Notes under the pieces: model-generated | Seen by the model: only the letters and a program-made list of their open reading frames with translations | What the model was told of the DNA's origin: nothing | Database searches by the model: none | In this document: positions 45,994-57,739 of the stretch, one piece after another | How the letters are laid out: each line of letters starts with the position of its first letter | Position numbering within the stretch: the stretch's first letter is position 1 | Position numbers and translations under genes: made by a program | From: Paenibacillus sp. BK033 | Lineage (GTDB): Bacteria > Bacillota > Bacilli > Paenibacillales > Paenibacillaceae | Reading direction: 5' to 3' | NCBI RefSeq assembly: GCF_004345425.1 | Contig: NZ_SLVP01000014.1 | Coordinates: forward strand, 1-64,000 | Length of the DNA: 64,000 nucleotides

Positions 45994-46851
45994 ATGCCGT
46001 TATCCGAAATTTATCTGCCCAGTCCGGCAACAGAGCGTTATATGGACTTAAGCCTGCTCTTTTGGGGCAAGCAGGATTGCGATCCCGGGCATTATTGGGG
46101 TCCTGGTCTTCGCGATATGTACATCGTTCATTACATCCACAGCGGCACCGGTCAATTCCGGTTAGGCGAGCTCAGCTATGAGCTGCATGCCGGTCAAGGC
46201 TTTCTTATTATTCCGGGTACGCTTGTGTATTACAAAGCAGATGAGTCCGACCCCTGGACCTACTCCTGGGTCGGACTCAAAGGGCTTCATGCGAAATCTC
46301 TGCTGCAGAGGGCCGGCCTTAATCCTGCAAATCCGATATTCGACGCAACGGAGCAGAAGGACTTTTTCGAAACCGTCTATGAGCAATTTCATCAGGCCCT
46401 TGATGATCTTCCCGGCAGCGGTGATCTATTCAGTCAAAGCCTTCTGTACCAGTACATGGCCCGGCTGGTTGCCTGCAACAAGCAGCCCTCTGCTCCGGCG
46501 CATGCCGTCAATACGAAAGAAGCCTACATCAACAAGGCGGTTGCTTTTATCGAGAACAGCTACAGCCTTCCGATCTCCGTTCAGGATATCGCGAATTTCG
46601 TCGGGCTCGACCGCACGTACCTGTCCGGCTTATTCAAAGCGCAGCTGGGTGTCTCGTTGCAGGCCTTCCTGCTCCGTTTCCGGATGAACCGGGCCGTTGA
46701 GCTTCTGCATCATCAGGAGCTTACCATTGGCGATATTGCACGCTCCGTCGGCTATACCGACCCTTTCCTGTTCTCGAAAATGTTCAAAAGAGTGATCGGC
46801 AGCTCCCCCCGGGCATCCCGGGATCATATCAACCGCGCGACCACCACATGA
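45994..46851 (+). CDS. AraC family transcriptional regulator
   Basis: A 285-residue regulator. The N-terminal cupin-type sensing domain (about 20-130) includes YIVHYIHSGTGQFRLGELSYELHAGQGFLIIPG. The C-terminal double HTH domain (about 175-280) includes SLPISVQDIANFVGLDRTYLSGLFKAQLG and ELTIGDIARSVGYTDPFLFSKMFKRVIGSSP. This MelR/MsmR-like layout commonly activates sugar hydrolase genes in response to the sugar. It is divergent from the GH4 gene, its probable target. The ATG follows GGAGGGAAC. Confidence 0.92.
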   Translation: MPLSEIYLPSPATERYMDLSLLFWGKQDCDPGHYWGPGLRDMYIVHYIHSGTGQFRLGELSYELHAGQGFLIIPGTLVYYKADESDPWTYSWVGLKGLHAKSLLQRAGLNPANPIFDATEQKDFFETVYEQFHQALDDLPGSGDLFSQSLLYQYMARLVACNKQPSAPAHAVNTKEAYINKAVAFIENSYSLPISVQDIANFVGLDRTYLSGLFKAQLGVSLQAFLLRFRMNRAVELLHHQELTIGDIARSVGYTDPFLFSKMFKRVIGSSPRASRDHINRATTT

Positions 46852-46914
46852 AAAGGCCTGGTTTCCGTTACGATGCAACCTGCAATCGTTTAACGGGAAC
46901 CAAGCCTTATTTTT
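46852..46914. terminator. Bidirectional terminator between araC-type gene and spoVT
   Basis: AAGGCCTGGTTTCCGTT pairs with AACGGGAACCAAGCCTT around a long loop. ATTTTT follows on the plus strand, TTTT on the minus strand. It serves both convergent genes. Confidence 0.8.
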
Positions 46915-46921
46915 CGCCTTA

Positions 46922-47461
46922 TTATTGTTCCATTTGTTTCGCCAGGAAGCCTGCCGCCGTCTCCACCATTTTGGTTTCCATCTGCGACATTTTTACCGCA
47001 TCGTCTTTGCTGAGCAGGACCACGGTGCCGATTGGATCTCCGCCTGCAACGATTGGTGCTGCTACGTAAGCGGAGTATGTGTCGTGCATATCCTTAACGA
47101 TCTCGTATGTGCCGGAAGTGCCTTCAATCGTCTTGCGGTTATCCATGCATCCTTCCAGAATCGATCCGATCTGCTTCTCCAGCAGTTCTTTTTTCGAAGC
47201 GCCGGCTACGGCAATAACCGTATCGCGGTCGGTAATGAGGGTAACATGGTTGGTGCTCTCGAATAAGGATTCGGCATACTCTTTGGCGAAGTCACCAAGC
47301 TCGCCGATTGGAGAGTATTTCTTCAGGATTACTTCGCCATCGCGGTCAACAAATATTTCGAGCGGATCTCCTTCACGAATACGTAAAGTACGGCGGATCT
47401 CCTTCGGAATCACCACACGCCCGAGATCATCGATGCGACGTACAATTCCAGTTGCTTTCAT
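46922..47461 (-). CDS. spoVT: Stage V sporulation protein T
   Basis: A regulator of about 179 residues. The N-terminal AbrB-like swapped-hairpin domain reads MKATGIVRRIDDLGRVVIPKEIRRTLRIREGDPLEIFVDRDGEVILKKY in sequence order and binds DNA. The C-terminal GAF domain (about 60-178) may bind a ligand. SpoVT tunes sigma-G genes in the forespore. A GTG at 47476 would add five residues, but the ATG at 47461 begins the conserved part. In B. subtilis it follows mfd directly; here three genes intervene. Confidence 0.95.
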   Translation of the reverse strand: MKATGIVRRIDDLGRVVIPKEIRRTLRIREGDPLEIFVDRDGEVILKKYSPIGELGDFAKEYAESLFESTNHVTLITDRDTVIAVAGASKKELLEKQIGSILEGCMDNRKTIEGTSGTYEIVKDMHDTYSAYVAAPIVAGGDPIGTVVLLSKDDAVKMSQMETKMVETAAGFLAKQMEQ

Positions 47462-47875
47462 TTCTTGTTGCCCCACTTTCCTAGAGGATTTTAAGTCACT
47501 GGATACGATTAGCCTTCATAACAAGCGATTGCCGCCGTCCCCGTTATAAGTCAAGGATTAAAGCGTTCTCGCGGAAAAAGAATGATTCAGCTAGCGGAGC
47601 GCCTATTCTAAAGCTGCCGTTATGCTGGTTGTGATTCGGCTGCTCTTATGTCTAGCGCGTTCGATAACGAATTCTTTTGTGATTCTGACCATAGTATTCA
47701 TCGGCTCCCAATTTCTTATGCACGGCTATCCGCCGCTTCCCGCGGGTTTCCTGCTGAAGCCAGGCAATATCGGACAGATGTGGTAAGGCAATCCGTAAAG
47801 CACCATTTAAAGCATTCCCTTCTATGCCAAAAACCTTGCTTCATTTCCTTCTTTTTAATAATTAACCCCGCTAAT
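47462..47875. other. Gene-free region upstream of spoVT
   Basis: No convincing gene, RNA or clear sigma-G promoter is visible here. The left part should hold the spoVT promoter. The right end has the parS-like site (47876-47891) and the terminator of the small RHH gene. Confidence 0.4.
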
Positions 47876-47891
47876 TGTTCCACGTGAAAAA
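47876..47891. promoter_or_regulatory. parS-like ParB (Spo0J) binding site
   Basis: TGTTCCACGTGAAAAA differs from the bacterial parS consensus TGTTNCACGTGAAACA at one position. The site is intergenic and the window is near the replication origin judging by gene order, where parS sites cluster. Confidence 0.65.
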
Positions 47892-47902
47892 AATCTTCAT
47901 TC

Positions 47903-47942
47903 AAAAAGCCGCCATTCCCCCCTAAAAGGATGGAACGACGGC
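47903..47942 (-). terminator. Terminator after the small RHH gene
   Basis: Minus-strand GCCGTCGTTCC and GGAATGGCGGC (two wobble pairs) followed by TTTTT, starting about 10 bases after the stop. Confidence 0.75.
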
Positions 47943-47950
47943 TGCCACAC

Positions 47951-48136
47951 TCACTCGCTATCAACCGGATTATTTGGCGCCCGCTTAGGCAGCCTTCCGG
48001 CTTTGCCAAGCGCTTCCCGAAGCAGAAACTCGATATGTCCGTTTACGCTGCGAAATTCATCATTTGCCCATTGCTCGATGGCACGGTGTAAATCTGGATC
48101 GAGCCGGAGCGCGAAAGCTTTCTTTTCTTTCCCCAT
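47951..48136 (-). CDS. Arc-type ribbon-helix-helix protein
   Basis: A 61-residue protein: KKAFALRLDPDLHRAIEQWANDEFRSVNGHIEFLLREAL fits an Arc/MetJ ribbon-helix-helix domain, with the first strand FALRL contacting DNA. The tail is Pro/Asn-rich. It lies 12 bases after the SPFH gene, so they form an operon. This pairing is frequent in Bacillales. It may regulate the operon, or help the SPFH protein in some other way. No toxin gene is adjacent, so a toxin-antitoxin role is unlikely. Confidence 0.8.
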   Translation of the reverse strand: MGKEKKAFALRLDPDLHRAIEQWANDEFRSVNGHIEFLLREALGKAGRLPKRAPNNPVDSE

Positions 48137-48148
48137 TGGACTGTCCCC

Positions 48149-49021
48149 TTAGGAGTACAGCGAGCCCGTATTAATAACCGGCGTTGCTCCGCGGTCGGAT
48201 ACAATGGCAACCATCAGATTGTTCACCATTGCCGCGCGGCGCTCCTCATCCAGCTCGATTCCGTTCTCCGCCAGCTGCTTCAAAGCGGAATCCACCATGC
48301 CAACCGCGCCTTCCACAATTCTTTGGCGAGCCGAAACGATGGCAATCGCCTGCTGGCGTTGGAGCATCGCATTTGCGATTTCCGGCGCGTAAGCCAGATG
48401 CGTGAGGCGGGTCTCCAGCACTTCCACGCCGGCTACGGCCAGACGATTCTGAAGCTCCTTCATCATTTCCGCCGCTACTTCATCCGCATTGCCGCGCAGC
48501 GACTGCTGCGCAGAGTCGGAGAAGGTATCGTAAGGATATTGGGCCGCGATATGGCGAACGGCCGTCTCGCTCTGGATTTCCACGAAGCGCTCGTAGTTAT
48601 CCACGTCGAAGGAGGCTTTCGCCGTCTCCGTTACTTTAAATACAACAACGGCGCCAATCTCCACCGGATTGCCCTCCGCGTCATTCACCTTCAGGGTCTG
48701 GCTATTGAAGTTGCGGACCTTCATCGATACCTTCTTCTTGTTCGTGAACGGTACTACAATCCACAAGCCGCTGTCGCGAACCGTACCTACATACGTGCCG
48801 AAGAACGTAATAACCTTCGCTTCGTTTGGCTGAACGATTGTGAGCGAGGATACGGCTACGATAAAGATCACCTCAAGCAATATGCCGAGCACGATCAGAA
48901 ATACGTTCGGATCCAACTGATCCGAGCCAAATATAATAAGTGCGATTCCTCCGGCAAAGGAAATAATCGCGGCGAGCAATGCGAGGAATCCGTTGACGTG
49001 CCAGGCTTTATATTCCTTCAT
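48149..49021 (-). CDS. SPFH/band 7 domain membrane protein
   Basis: A 290-residue protein with two N-terminal membrane segments (about 10-32 and 40-62), then an SPFH domain (about 70-230): IVQPNEAKVITFFGTYVGTVRDSGLWIVVPF, VRNFNSQTLKVNDAEGNPVEIGAVVVFKV, and a helical region with RQQAIAIVSARQRIVEGAVGMV. The end (ATPVINTGSLYS) is typical of this slipin-like subgroup. These proteins form membrane scaffolds. Function in this organism is unknown. Operon with the RHH gene. Confidence 0.85.
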   Translation of the reverse strand: MKEYKAWHVNGFLALLAAIISFAGGIALIIFGSDQLDPNVFLIVLGILLEVIFIVAVSSLTIVQPNEAKVITFFGTYVGTVRDSGLWIVVPFTNKKKVSMKVRNFNSQTLKVNDAEGNPVEIGAVVVFKVTETAKASFDVDNYERFVEIQSETAVRHIAAQYPYDTFSDSAQQSLRGNADEVAAEMMKELQNRLAVAGVEVLETRLTHLAYAPEIANAMLQRQQAIAIVSARQRIVEGAVGMVDSALKQLAENGIELDEERRAAMVNNLMVAIVSDRGATPVINTGSLYS

Positions 49022-49092
49022 AAGTACACCCCTTATATTGTTTTGATATAATTATGATATCACTTTTTACAAAAACAAGAAAGTCCCATTAC

Positions 49093-49133
49093 AGAAAAAA
49101 GCTGGTCCCATCATTTGCATGATGGACCAGCTC
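49093..49133 (-). terminator. Terminator after the PrsA-like gene
   Basis: Minus-strand AGCTGGTCCATCATG, loop, GATGGGACCAGCT then TTTTTT, about 15 bases after the stop at 49148. Confidence 0.9.
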
Positions 49134-49147
49134 TTCATTAAAGGTGT

Positions 49148-50272
49148 TTATTTGGCTGCAGGAGACTCGCTGGCTGCCGGGGATTCCGATGCCGCCGGAG
49201 ATTCGGACGCCGCTGGCGACTCCGAAGCGCCTGGCGATGCGGATGCGCCTGGCGAAGCCGAAGCTTCCGGAAGCGTGATTTTCACGTCTTGCTTCGGCAT
49301 TTCATCCGTCATGAACGTATTCATGTGGTTGTAAGCCACCACGCTTTGTACCTCTTGCTTCTGCTCGTCCGTAATTTTGTCGTAAGCTACTTGGTCCCGT
49401 TTCTCAACCAGGATCACATGATAGCCGTATTCGGTCTCGACCGGATCGCCGATTTTGCCGACAGGCTGAGTCAGGGCCGCATTTTTGAAGCCCTCCACCC
49501 AATCGGAAGCCTTCGCGTCCTTGTATTCGCCGCCGCTATCCTTCGAGCCCGTATCGTCGGAGTACTGTTTAGCAAGGGCTGTCCAATCTCCGCCAGCGTC
49601 AAGCTTCGCTTTAACTTCTTTTGCACGGGCGAGAGCTTCCTCTTTCGTGCGAAGCGTCTTCGTGGAATCCGCTGGATCCGTTGTTGCTACGAGAATATGG
49701 CGAACGGTTACCGGGTTGTAGTTGCCGATGTTTTTCTCGTACTCGGCTTTCATCTCGTCTTCCGTTACTTTCGAATTCATATGCTCAACCACAACCAGCA
49801 TCAGGTTGAGGTAGGTTCTTACGTCGGCTGTAGATACTTTTTTCTCGTCGAGCGTCTTTTTCACGTCGGCGTTCGTTTTGAGCGTATCTTCGAAGCTCTT
49901 CATCTGATCGTTCGTTTCATCGCCTGCTTTTTTAAGCGTTGCTTCTGTAGCTTGCTTGGCAAGGATCTTATACGAAACGAATTGCTGGAGCAATTGTTCT
50001 TTGAACTGCGGGATTGCAATCACTTGCTCGTAGCCCGGCTGCATGATGTTGAAGATATCCAGGTACTTGTTGAACTCCGCTTCTGTGACGGTGCCGTCTT
50101 TGTAGGTTGCAACGACAGTACCTTTGCCCGCCCCTGCGAAAGTGAGGCCCGAGGAGCCGCCCTCGTTATCTTTCTTGCCACCGCAAGCCGCCATGATCGT
50201 CATGACCAGCACTGCCGCGATTACGAGCAGTGCGCTTCTGCGCCATGTCGATTTGCGTTTTGTGTGCAACAT
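49148..50272 (-). CDS. PrsA-like foldase lipoprotein with repetitive tail
   Basis: A 374-residue extracellular lipoprotein. The signal peptide ends at a lipobox-like IMAAC (C30), followed by GGKKDNEGG. A SurA-like N-domain is followed by a parvulin domain (about 185-290) with VRHILVATTDP, AKEVKAKLDAGGDWTALAKQYSDD and GGEYKDAKASDW, VETEYGYHVILVEKR. The last 35 residues are repeats of SESPAA and ASPGAS units, a flexible spacer perhaps reaching into the wall. It should help secreted proteins fold. Not present between mfd and spoVT in B. subtilis, so an insertion relative to that order. Confidence 0.88.
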   Translation of the reverse strand: MLHTKRKSTWRRSALLVIAAVLVMTIMAACGGKKDNEGGSSGLTFAGAGKGTVVATYKDGTVTEAEFNKYLDIFNIMQPGYEQVIAIPQFKEQLLQQFVSYKILAKQATEATLKKAGDETNDQMKSFEDTLKTNADVKKTLDEKKVSTADVRTYLNLMLVVVEHMNSKVTEDEMKAEYEKNIGNYNPVTVRHILVATTDPADSTKTLRTKEEALARAKEVKAKLDAGGDWTALAKQYSDDTGSKDSGGEYKDAKASDWVEGFKNAALTQPVGKIGDPVETEYGYHVILVEKRDQVAYDKITDEQKQEVQSVVAYNHMNTFMTDEMPKQDVKITLPEASASPGASASPGASESPAASESPAASESPAASESPAAK

Positions 50273-50411
50273 GTTGAATCCCCTTTCAATTTGAGAAGTT
50301 TATTGTATTGTAACAGAAAACGACAAGGCTTGACCACAAGGTTGTAACAGCTGCCCCGCGCAAGGAGGAGCAGCCCGTCAATTATCGAGCGAATAACACG
50401 CTAATCTATCC

Positions 50412-53939
<3,528 letters not shown>

Positions 53940-54066
53940 TCGTGAAGGCACCCCGTTTCTATACACAAGACAAAAGGCAAAGAAATAGAAGCATTATTTT
54001 ACTATAGGAACCATCGAAAAGAAGCCTCAGCCGAATGCCAAGGCTACGCACGCTATTGTGCTCCCG

Positions 54067-54297
54067 TTACTGCAGCGGATTTACGACGAGCACAAGCTCC
54101 GGGTTTGCTTCCAGTGCCTCGCGGCAGTAATCGCAGACCACTTTAACCGTAATATCACCGTTCGAGTTATACGCTATTATATCGCTGCGCTCTTCGGGGG
54201 TCAAGAAATGGAAACCAAGCCTCGACTCGGAGATTTCCTTTTCCTCTATCGTCCCCATCGGCGTCCGGCAGTGCCGGCAAATATAGTTTACAGCCAT
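54067..54297 (-). CDS. fin: Anti-sigma-F factor Fin (YabK)
   Basis: A 76-residue protein with two CxxC motifs (YICRHCRTP and VVCDYCREAL) that probably bind zinc. Length and sequence match the Fin/DUF2757 family. Fin is made in the forespore and inhibits sigma-F to aid the switch to sigma-G. Position between pth and mfd is conserved. The ATG follows AGGAGG. I could not find a convincing sigma-F promoter. Confidence 0.9.
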   Translation of the reverse strand: MAVNYICRHCRTPMGTIEEKEISESRLGFHFLTPEERSDIIAYNSNGDITVKVVCDYCREALEANPELVLVVNPLQ

Positions 54298-54360
54298 ATG
54301 TATGCCTCCTGAAGAATAGTTATACCCTTCAGTATGCCCGTTTTGCCCAAGCTTAGGCGG

Positions 54361-54921
54361 TTACTTGTTAAACTTGGCCATTGTATTGTCGAAGCTTGCC
54401 TTGAGGCTAAACTCCACTGCGTCGCAGGCCTGTTCAATCATGCTCTTCAAAGCTTCCTGCTCGCTCTTCGGGAAGTTATCGAGCACGTAGTCGGCAATAT
54501 TGCGGCCCGGCTGCGGACGCGAGACGCCCATGCGGATCCGGTTGAACTGCTGCGTGCCCAAATGCTGAATAAGCGATTTGATGCCGTTGTGGCCTCCCGC
54601 GCTGCCCTGGTAACGAAGCCGGATTTTGCCGACCTCCGTATCCATATCATCGTAAACAATAAGTCCGTCTTCCAGATCAGCCTTGAAGTAATCCATGAAC
54701 CCCCGTACCGATTCCCCGGACAGGTTCATATAAGTCATCGGCTTGATGAGGACAACCTTCGTACCCTGTACGTTTCCTTCGCCAATCAAAGCCTTGCACT
54801 TGCTCTGCGTCACCTGGATATTCCAACGCCGAGCCAATTCGTCTATGACCATAAAGCCTACATTATGCCGCGTGCTTTGATAGGTTGTGCCGGGATTCCC
54901 CAGCCCTACAATCCACTTCAT
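54361..54921 (-). CDS. pth: Peptidyl-tRNA hydrolase
   Basis: A 186-residue enzyme that recycles peptidyl-tRNA (SpoVC in B. subtilis). MKWIVGLGNPGTTYQSTRHNVGFMVID contains the catalytic histidine and substrate-binding asparagine. KPMTYMNLSGESV, YDDMD and GSAGGHNGIKSLIQHLGTQQFNRIRMGVSRP are the remaining family blocks. It follows rplY and precedes fin. Confidence 0.96.
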   Translation of the reverse strand: MKWIVGLGNPGTTYQSTRHNVGFMVIDELARRWNIQVTQSKCKALIGEGNVQGTKVVLIKPMTYMNLSGESVRGFMDYFKADLEDGLIVYDDMDTEVGKIRLRYQGSAGGHNGIKSLIQHLGTQQFNRIRMGVSRPQPGRNIADYVLDNFPKSEQEALKSMIEQACDAVEFSLKASFDNTMAKFNK

Positions 54922-55002
54922 GCTATCCTGCTCTCCAATCTCATTTTGCGTATGTCTTTATTCATTCTACACGATGGACAATATTCCCTGCACGAAAGGA
55001 AG

Positions 55003-55037
55003 AAACGGTATCTTCCCGCGGAGGGCAGATACCGTTT
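55003..55037 (-). terminator. Hairpin after rplY
   Basis: Minus-strand AAACGGTATCT and AGATACCGTTT around a GC-rich centre, 11 bases after the rplY stop. The following run (CTTCCTTTC) is weakly T-rich, so readthrough to pth is likely. Confidence 0.6.
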
Positions 55038-55047
55038 ATCCATTGCT

Positions 55048-55701
55048 CTATTTTGCGAAATCAACCTCGTGCATTTGCGCTTCCGTGGAACGCGATACCG
55101 CTTCCTTCGCTTCCACTTCCTGCGCCTCCGCTTCCTCGGCCGTCAGGTCCTTCTGAGGTACCAGGACCGTCACGAGCACCGCCGAAGGATCGGTCAAGAT
55201 CGTTACGCCAGCCGGAGTCTGAACGTCTCCGACCAGATAGCTGCTACCCATCAGAAGGCCCGTTACATCGACCGGAATCGAATCCGGAATGCTCCCCGGC
55301 AGACAACGCACCTCCAGCTCATGCAGCAAAGCCTGCACGATACCGCCCTCGCGCTCGCCCTGCGAGTCGCCAACCAGGTCGATTCGGACATGCGTTGTTA
55401 CTTCCTCATTCATATTGATTTGCTGGAAATCAACGTGTAGCAGCTTATGCGACAGCTTCTCGCGCTGTATGCCCGCAATCATGACCGACTGTTTGCCCGC
55501 GCCCGGAATGTCCAGGTCGATAACCGCATTCGGGTGGGAACGCAGCAAAGCGAGCAGCTGCTTCTCCTCAATGGCAACGGAAGCCGGGGAAGCAAGCTGC
55601 TTGCCGTAAACGACGCCGGGCACCCGGCCGCTTGCCCTCAAGCTGCGGAGTTCGCTCTTCATGGTTGTATTTCTTTGTTCTGCCGTCATTGCTATGGACA
55701 T
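55048..55701 (-). CDS. rplY: 50S ribosomal protein bL25/general stress protein Ctc
   Basis: A 217-residue long-form L25 (Ctc). The N-terminal L25 domain (about 1-95) binds 5S rRNA: RNTTMKSELRSLRASGRVPGVVYGK and LLHVDFQQINMNEEV. The C-terminal TL5-like domain follows, and the end is Glu/Ala-rich. B. subtilis ctc is a sigma-B stress gene. The ATG follows TTAGGAGG. Directly downstream of glmU, without the prs gene that usually separates them. Confidence 0.94.
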   Translation of the reverse strand: MSIAMTAEQRNTTMKSELRSLRASGRVPGVVYGKQLASPASVAIEEKQLLALLRSHPNAVIDLDIPGAGKQSVMIAGIQREKLSHKLLHVDFQQINMNEEVTTHVRIDLVGDSQGEREGGIVQALLHELEVRCLPGSIPDSIPVDVTGLLMGSSYLVGDVQTPAGVTILTDPSAVLVTVLVPQKDLTAEEAEAQEVEAKEAVSRSTEAQMHEVDFAK

Positions 55702-55761
55702 CGGGATAGGAACCTCCTAAAAAGTCAATTTCCATATCACTTTGCCCAACTGCTGGAAAAC

Positions 55762-57162
55762 CTATTCTTTCTTGCTTCTTTCTTTCTTCGCTTTCGCGCG
55801 GGCGCGGATCTTGTCCGCATAGCCCGGCTTGTTCACCTGGCGCTCCCGCGCAATAGCCAAATCGCCGGATGGAACATCCTGCGTAATCGTCGAGCCCGCC
55901 ACGACATACGCGCCATCGCCAAGCTTCACCGGCGCGATCAGATTGACGTTGCTGCCTACAAAAGCGTTGTCGCCGATTTCCGTAATCGCTTTGTTGAAGC
56001 CGTCGTAATTGACCGTAATCGCTCCGCAGCCGATGTTAACGTCTCTGCCGACTACGGCATCCCCAACATAGCTCAAATGCGACACTTTGCTTCCATCGCC
56101 AAGCGTTGCGTTCTTCAGCTCAACGAAATCGCCGACTTTGCAGCCCTCGCCAAGCTTCGAGCCCGGACGCAGGTTCGCGTACGGACCAACCGTGCTGTCC
56201 TTGCCCACAACGGAATCGGCAACCGTCGAATATTTTACGGCGGCGCCGCTTTGAATCTCGGAATCGGTAATATCGGCCTGAGGTCCGATTTCACAGTCCT
56301 CGCCGATAACCGTATTGCCGCGCAGAACGGTGCCCGGATATATAACCGTATCTGCTCCAATTCGCACATCGGCTTCAATGTACGTATTAGCAGGGTCGAT
56401 AATCGTTACTCCTTCGATCAGATGCCTGCGGTTGATGCGCTCGCGCATGAAACGCTCGGCATCCGCCAGCGCTACGCGGTCATTTACCCCAATCGCTTCC
56501 GCGAGGTCCGGCGTGCAGTAAGCTTGAACCGTATCGCCCGCGCCGCGGAAAATACCGATGACATCGGTCAAATAGTATTCGCCTTGCGCGTTCTCGTTCT
56601 TTACTTGCGCCAGGGCCGCGAACAGCTTCTTGTTGTCGAAGCAATACGTACCCGTGTTGATTTCCTTCACGGCCGCTTCTTCGGCCGAGCAATCCTTCTG
56701 CTCGACAATGCGCTGTACAGCACCGTCTGCGCCGCGAATAACGCGCCCGTAACCCGTCGGGTTATCGAAGGATGCCGTCAGAACCGTTGCCGCCGCGCCG
56801 CTGGACGCATGAAGCGCCAGCATCGATTGGATCGTCTCCGCACGTACAAGCGGAGTATCGCCGCAAATGACGATCGTTGTGCCTTCCTCCGAACCAAGCA
56901 GCGCTTCTGCCTGGCGTACAGCATGGCCAGTGCCAAGCTGCTGCTCCTGCAGTACGTATTCCACGCGGTCGCCGAGGTAGCCTTTTACCATTTCCGCCCC
57001 GTGGCCAACGATAACTACGGTCCGCTCGCTCTTTGCTTCGTTTACCGTATCGAGCACATGGCCAACCATCGGTTTGCCGCTCACTTGATGAAGAACCTTA
57101 TATAGTTTCGATTTCATCCGCTTGCCTTGACCGGCAGCCAATACAATCGTCATTACCTTCAA
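55762..57162 (-). CDS. glmU: Bifunctional UDP-GlcNAc pyrophosphorylase/glucosamine-1-phosphate acetyltransferase
   Basis: A 466-residue enzyme that makes UDP-GlcNAc for peptidoglycan and teichoic acids. The uridylyltransferase domain (about 1-230) has VLAAGQGKRMKS and GDTPLVRAET. The C-terminal left-handed beta-helix (about 250-440) has the GHIHNFVELK-like block GDFVELKNATLGDGSKVSHLSYVGDAVVG and acetyl-CoA site residues. The chosen start is a TTG at 57162 because AGGAGG lies eight bases upstream; an ATG nine bases later is too far from it. Called gcaD in B. subtilis. Confidence 0.95.
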   Translation of the reverse strand: MKVMTIVLAAGQGKRMKSKLYKVLHQVSGKPMVGHVLDTVNEAKSERTVVIVGHGAEMVKGYLGDRVEYVLQEQQLGTGHAVRQAEALLGSEEGTTIVICGDTPLVRAETIQSMLALHASSGAAATVLTASFDNPTGYGRVIRGADGAVQRIVEQKDCSAEEAAVKEINTGTYCFDNKKLFAALAQVKNENAQGEYYLTDVIGIFRGAGDTVQAYCTPDLAEAIGVNDRVALADAERFMRERINRRHLIEGVTIIDPANTYIEADVRIGADTVIYPGTVLRGNTVIGEDCEIGPQADITDSEIQSGAAVKYSTVADSVVGKDSTVGPYANLRPGSKLGEGCKVGDFVELKNATLGDGSKVSHLSYVGDAVVGRDVNIGCGAITVNYDGFNKAITEIGDNAFVGSNVNLIAPVKLGDGAYVVAGSTITQDVPSGDLAIARERQVNKPGYADKIRARAKAKKERSKKE

Positions 57163-57307
57163 CTGTAATTCCTCCTACACGACCTGATTTGAATAATTGA
57201 TATTTATAAGTTTTGATATCCTATGAATAACTTACGCATGCAACCCGCGTTACGCCGCATGGTTGGGCGTCATCGGTTCACCTTGTTAAAGACTATATCC
57301 CATTATA

Positions 57308-57344
57308 CACAAAAAGAAAAGAGAGCCTCGCGGCCCTCTTTTCT
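57308..57344 (-). terminator. Terminator after spoVG
   Basis: Minus-strand AGAAAAGAGGGCC, 4-base loop, GGCTCTCTTTTCT then TTTTTGTG. Confidence 0.88.
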
Positions 57345-57355
57345 ATTATCCCTTT

Positions 57356-57381
57356 GCCGGAACGGCACGCGCCGTCCCGGC
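57356..57381 (-). terminator. GC-rich hairpin after spoVG
   Basis: Minus-strand GCCGGGACGGC, short loop, GCCGTTCCGGC with one mismatch, between the spoVG stop and the stronger terminator. It has only a weak T-tract and may act with it. Confidence 0.5.
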
Positions 57382-57415
57382 AAAAGGACGCAATTCCGTT
57401 ACTTAAAGGATAGGC

Positions 57416-57700
57416 TTAAGCTCCTTCTTCAATTGCCACTTCTTCCACTGCCGCACGCTCGTATTCAGCGAGTACAGCAGCTTGGATTTTCTCCCGGGTC
57501 GTCGAAGAGATTGGGTGAGCGATATCCCGGAATTCTCCATCCGGCGTACGTTTGCTAGGCATAGCCACAAACATGCCGTTGTTACCATCGATGACGCGAA
57601 TATCGTGAACGACGAATTCATTGTCAATCGTGATGGAAGCAATAGCTTTCATACGCCCTTCCGAATTTACACGGCGGAGTCTGACATCAGTAATTTGCAT
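57416..57700 (-). CDS. spoVG: Regulator SpoVG
   Basis: A 94-residue protein matching SpoVG: MQITDVRLRRVNSEGRMKAIASITIDNEFVVHDIRVIDGNNGMFVAMPSKRTPDGEFRDIAHPI in order. It affects asymmetric septation and binds nucleic acids in related species. It stands alone between a sigma-H type promoter and two hairpins. Confidence 0.97.
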   Translation of the reverse strand: MQITDVRLRRVNSEGRMKAIASITIDNEFVVHDIRVIDGNNGMFVAMPSKRTPDGEFRDIAHPISSTTREKIQAAVLAEYERAAVEEVAIEEGA

Positions 57701-57739
57701 TTGTGTTCACCACCTTTGCCTATCTGAGACTTGGTGTAT

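Noticed and set aside
47951..48136. Small RHH gene as an antitoxin
   Set aside because: No toxin-like gene is adjacent; its partner is an SPFH membrane protein.
49119..49334. Plus-strand repetitive frame opposite the PrsA-like tail
   Set aside because: It is the complement of the SESPAA repeats and has no independent support.
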